Part shown: in pieces, positions 60,293-64,000 of the stretch | How positions within the stretch are numbered: the stretch's first letter is position 1 | Layout of the letters: each line of letters begins with the position of its first letter | NCBI RefSeq assembly: GCF_003860405.1 | Contig: NZ_CP034170.1 | Coordinates: 186,001 to 250,000 of the forward strand | DNA from: Nakamurella antarctica | GTDB taxonomy: Bacteria > Actinomycetota > Actinomycetes > Mycobacteriales > Nakamurellaceae | Reading direction: 5' to 3' | Length of the DNA stretch: 64,000 bases | The notes under the pieces: model-generated | Database searches by the model: none | What the model saw: only the letters and a program-made list of their open reading frames with translations | Told to the model about the DNA's origin: nothing | Program-made: the position numbers and the translations under genes

Positions 60293-61173
60293 CGACGACG
60301 CTTTCCGGCCGCGATACGTCAGTTCACTCGGCCGAACTTCAGAAGAAACGGGGCTTCTCCACTGCGTGGTTGGTGTACCTAGCGCTGATATTTTTCGCGT
60401 TGATCTACCTCTTTCCTTTCTTCATCCAGATCGGAACCTCGTTCAAGACCGATGTAGAGGCGACCGCCACCCCGTTGAACCCGATTCCCAAGATGTGGAC
60501 CACGGCGGCCTTCCAAACGCTGGCCCAAGCCGACTTCCCTCGGTGGTTTATGAACTCGACAATCGTCACACTCAGCGTGACGGTGGGGCGAGTGCTGATC
60601 GATTCGCTGGCCGGATATGCGTTGGCGCGCTTGCACTTCACTGGACGGAAGGCAATCGGCCTCTTGATCATTTCCGTGATGGCCGTGCCTGGCGTCGTAT
60701 TGCTGATCCCGAAGTACCTGGTGCTGGTGCAGCTCAACATGTACGACACCTACGCCGGCATGATCATCCCGCTCCTTGCTGACGCCGCCGGCATTTTCAT
60801 CATGCGCCAGTTCTTCATCTCTATTCCGTTGGAGGTGGAGGAGGCAGCTCGAATCGATGGAGCAAGTACGTTGCGGACCTTCTGGTCGGTGGTGTTGCCG
60901 ATGGCTCGCCCAGCTGTGATCACCTTGACCATCCTGTCGTTTCAGGGGTCGTGGAACGAGTTCAGTTACTTCATCGTCTCCCGTAAGGATCCGGCCTTGA
61001 ACACTCTCACCAGCGGGGTGGCCTCGCTGACTTCGGGAGCGCTAGGCAGTGGCAACATGTTCCCGGTCAAAATGGCTGCTGCGTTGCTCATGACGATCCC
61101 CGTGGCGTTGGTGTTCTTCTTCTTCCAACGCTTCTTCGTGCAGGGGGCTGGGGCTGGGGCTGTGAAGGGGTAA
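60289..61173 (+). CDS. Sugar ABC transporter permease (MalG/UgpE type)
   Basis: The start is ATG 60289, overlapping the preceding stop, giving 294 residues; a longer open frame through the end of the preceding gene is not used. Six helices begin with WLVYLALIFFALIYLFPFF. The EAA motif is IPLEVEEAARIDGASTLRTF. With the upstream permease it forms the heterodimeric channel. The end, VFFFFQRFFVQGAGAGAVKG, is the usual MalG-type terminus. Confidence 0.93.
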   Translation: MTTTLSGRDTSVHSAELQKKRGFSTAWLVYLALIFFALIYLFPFFIQIGTSFKTDVEATATPLNPIPKMWTTAAFQTLAQADFPRWFMNSTIVTLSVTVGRVLIDSLAGYALARLHFTGRKAIGLLIISVMAVPGVVLLIPKYLVLVQLNMYDTYAGMIIPLLADAAGIFIMRQFFISIPLEVEEAARIDGASTLRTFWSVVLPMARPAVITLTILSFQGSWNEFSYFIVSRKDPALNTLTSGVASLTSGALGSGNMFPVKMAAALLMTIPVALVFFFFQRFFVQGAGAGAVKG

Positions 61174-61203
61174 GAGGGCCCCGTTGTGAGGTGCTGCTTA
61201 CTG

Positions 61204-61248
61204 GGGGCCCGCGAATGGTTCGGTTACTACCGTGCCAATGCGGGCCCC
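61204..61248 (+). terminator. Terminator of the sugar transporter operon
   Basis: GGGGCCCGC pairs with GCGGGCCCC, followed by TTT, 30 bases after the last stop codon. Confidence 0.8.
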
Positions 61249-62068
61249 TTTGCATCGCAGTGCCGGGCGTCGAGGCGCTCCAAAGCGCTGCCTGGTTGCC
61301 GTTCCGAGGGGCCGCTCCCACCACCAACATCTGGGACCATCAGCCCGCCCTCAGCGGGCTAATGATCCCGAAACCCATCGCGGGACGCTTCCCCGGGTCT
61401 TGGCCAAAGCCGTCCCCGCTGCGCATCGGTAGCGGCGCAATACGCCTTATGACGCGAAATCCCTGGACACAATTTCTACACGGGTTGCCCGGGCTGGCCC
61501 CCTGACCTGCTGAGTTGACGAAGCCTGGATCACCCCCTAATGTTTACGAAGTTGCCCCGCCCGAGTTCGCGTGAAGATGTCACAGTCTGATGAGCGAGTC
61601 GGCCCAAGCGTTAGACGAAAGTCTGGACCATGGGGGCAGCGAACCCCAGGAAGTCGAACTCCGGTGACGGAGTGGGGCGGAGCTTGTTTATGACAGGCTT
61701 TGGACGGCATCCATAGTGGAATAACAGTCGCAGTCGCAAGATTGAGACAGCACCCCGGATATGGCTTAGAGGTCATGGGTGGTGTGTGTTTGTTCTTTGA
61801 GAACTCAACAGCGTACCGAAAGTCAGTGCCAATTGTTTTATCTTGGTGCGCTCTCGTTGTTTTCCTGTCCTGGCTTGTGTGCCTGGGGTGGGTGTGGGGG
61901 TGTGTTGGGTTGTTTTTGGTTTCGGATTGTATTGGCGAATTCAATTTTATTGTTTTTGTCAGTGTTTTTTCGATTCAGTGATCGCAGGCTTTTGAGTTGC
62001 CTGTTTTCTTTCTTTTGTTGATCATTGCTCGTCTTCCTTTTCTGGTTGGTGGGTGTGGTTTATATACA
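61249..62068 (+). promoter_or_regulatory. Leader and promoter region of the rRNA operon
   Basis: No supported protein gene lies here. The rRNA promoters should be between about 61540 and 61780. A leader element TTTGTTCTTTGAGAACTCAAC at 61789-61809, of the kind that precedes actinobacterial rRNA genes, is repeated in similar form in the 16S-23S spacer. From about 61850 to 62030 the plus strand is very rich in T and G, unlike the rest of the window. Confidence 0.6.
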
Positions 62069-63984
<1,916 letters not shown>

Positions 63985-64000
63985 GTCAAGTTAATAAGGG
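63985..64000 (+). rRNA. rrl: Probable first bases of 23S ribosomal RNA (cut by the window end)
   Basis: The final AAGTTAATAAGGG matches the usual start of actinobacterial 23S rRNA (normally continuing with CGCA(C/T)GGTGGATGCC). Only a few bases are present, so the boundary is approximate. Confidence 0.5.

Noticed and set aside
61191-61505. 104-residue plus-strand gene after the sugar transporter operon
   Set aside because: It begins before and runs through the terminator hairpin and has no protein-like pattern.

Overview
This window comes from the chromosome of a GC-rich actinobacterium. The evidence is the order trpG/pabA, pknB, pknA, pbpA, rodA, pstP, fhaB, fhaA, which is the layout of Mycobacterium and its relatives, together with an actinobacterial 16S rRNA gene at the right end and an Rv0805-type phosphodiesterase convergent with a Stealth protein, as in M. 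tuberculosis. I cannot name the genus by eye; a Nakamurella/Frankineae-like lineage is a guess that the 16S gene (about 62069-63589) would settle.

Layout. (1) 1-19.2 kb is the cell-wall growth and Ser/Thr phosphorylation cluster: glutamine amidotransferase, a frameshifted small membrane protein, a very large LPXTG surface protein, an HtrA protease with a repetitive N-terminus, and a tightly coupled minus-strand operon fhaA-fhaB-pstP-rodA-pbpA-pknA-pknB. (2) 19.4-25.3 kb is ordinary accessory metabolism, all on the minus strand: GtrA protein, DUF1990 protein, alpha/beta hydrolase, a decayed lipoprotein gene, oxidoreductase, esterase and acetyltransferase. (3) 25,437-38,376 is a 12.9-kb element integrated in the 3' end of tRNA-Leu(CAG), bounded by a perfect 26-bp direct repeat. 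It carries an integrase and XRE repressor on one strand and, divergently, an excisionase-like protein followed by about 14 closely packed genes. These include a RepA-like ATPase, a full-size tail tape-measure protein and a terminase whose ATPase and nuclease parts are separate genes. No capsid, portal, protease, major tail, baseplate or lysis gene is visible. This is the best candidate for an unusual system: a satellite-like or strongly reduced element with packaging and tail-length genes but no particle genes. (4) 38.5-50.4 kb holds a GGDEF-EAL protein, cyclic-nucleotide phosphodiesterase, Stealth phosphotransferase, ABC exporter, smpB, a small locus with three copies of a 16-bp operator, zwf and an MFS transporter. 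(5) 50.7-61.2 kb holds a SNF2-type ATPase and a sugar-uptake locus: debranching enzyme, LacI regulator, binding protein and two permeases. (6) 61.2-64 kb is the start of an rRNA operon.

Three patterns run across the window. Several otherwise coherent genes contain reading-frame breaks (one at a G run in the tape measure gene, one possible compensated pair in the element, one in the small membrane gene, several in the lipoprotein gene), so either the assembly has indels or decay is under way. The 122 bases after smpB form a nested set of inverted repeats with mutually exclusive pairings, immediately followed by two regulator-type operators. Two divergent control regions (sugar locus and integrated element) carry clear palindromic operators.
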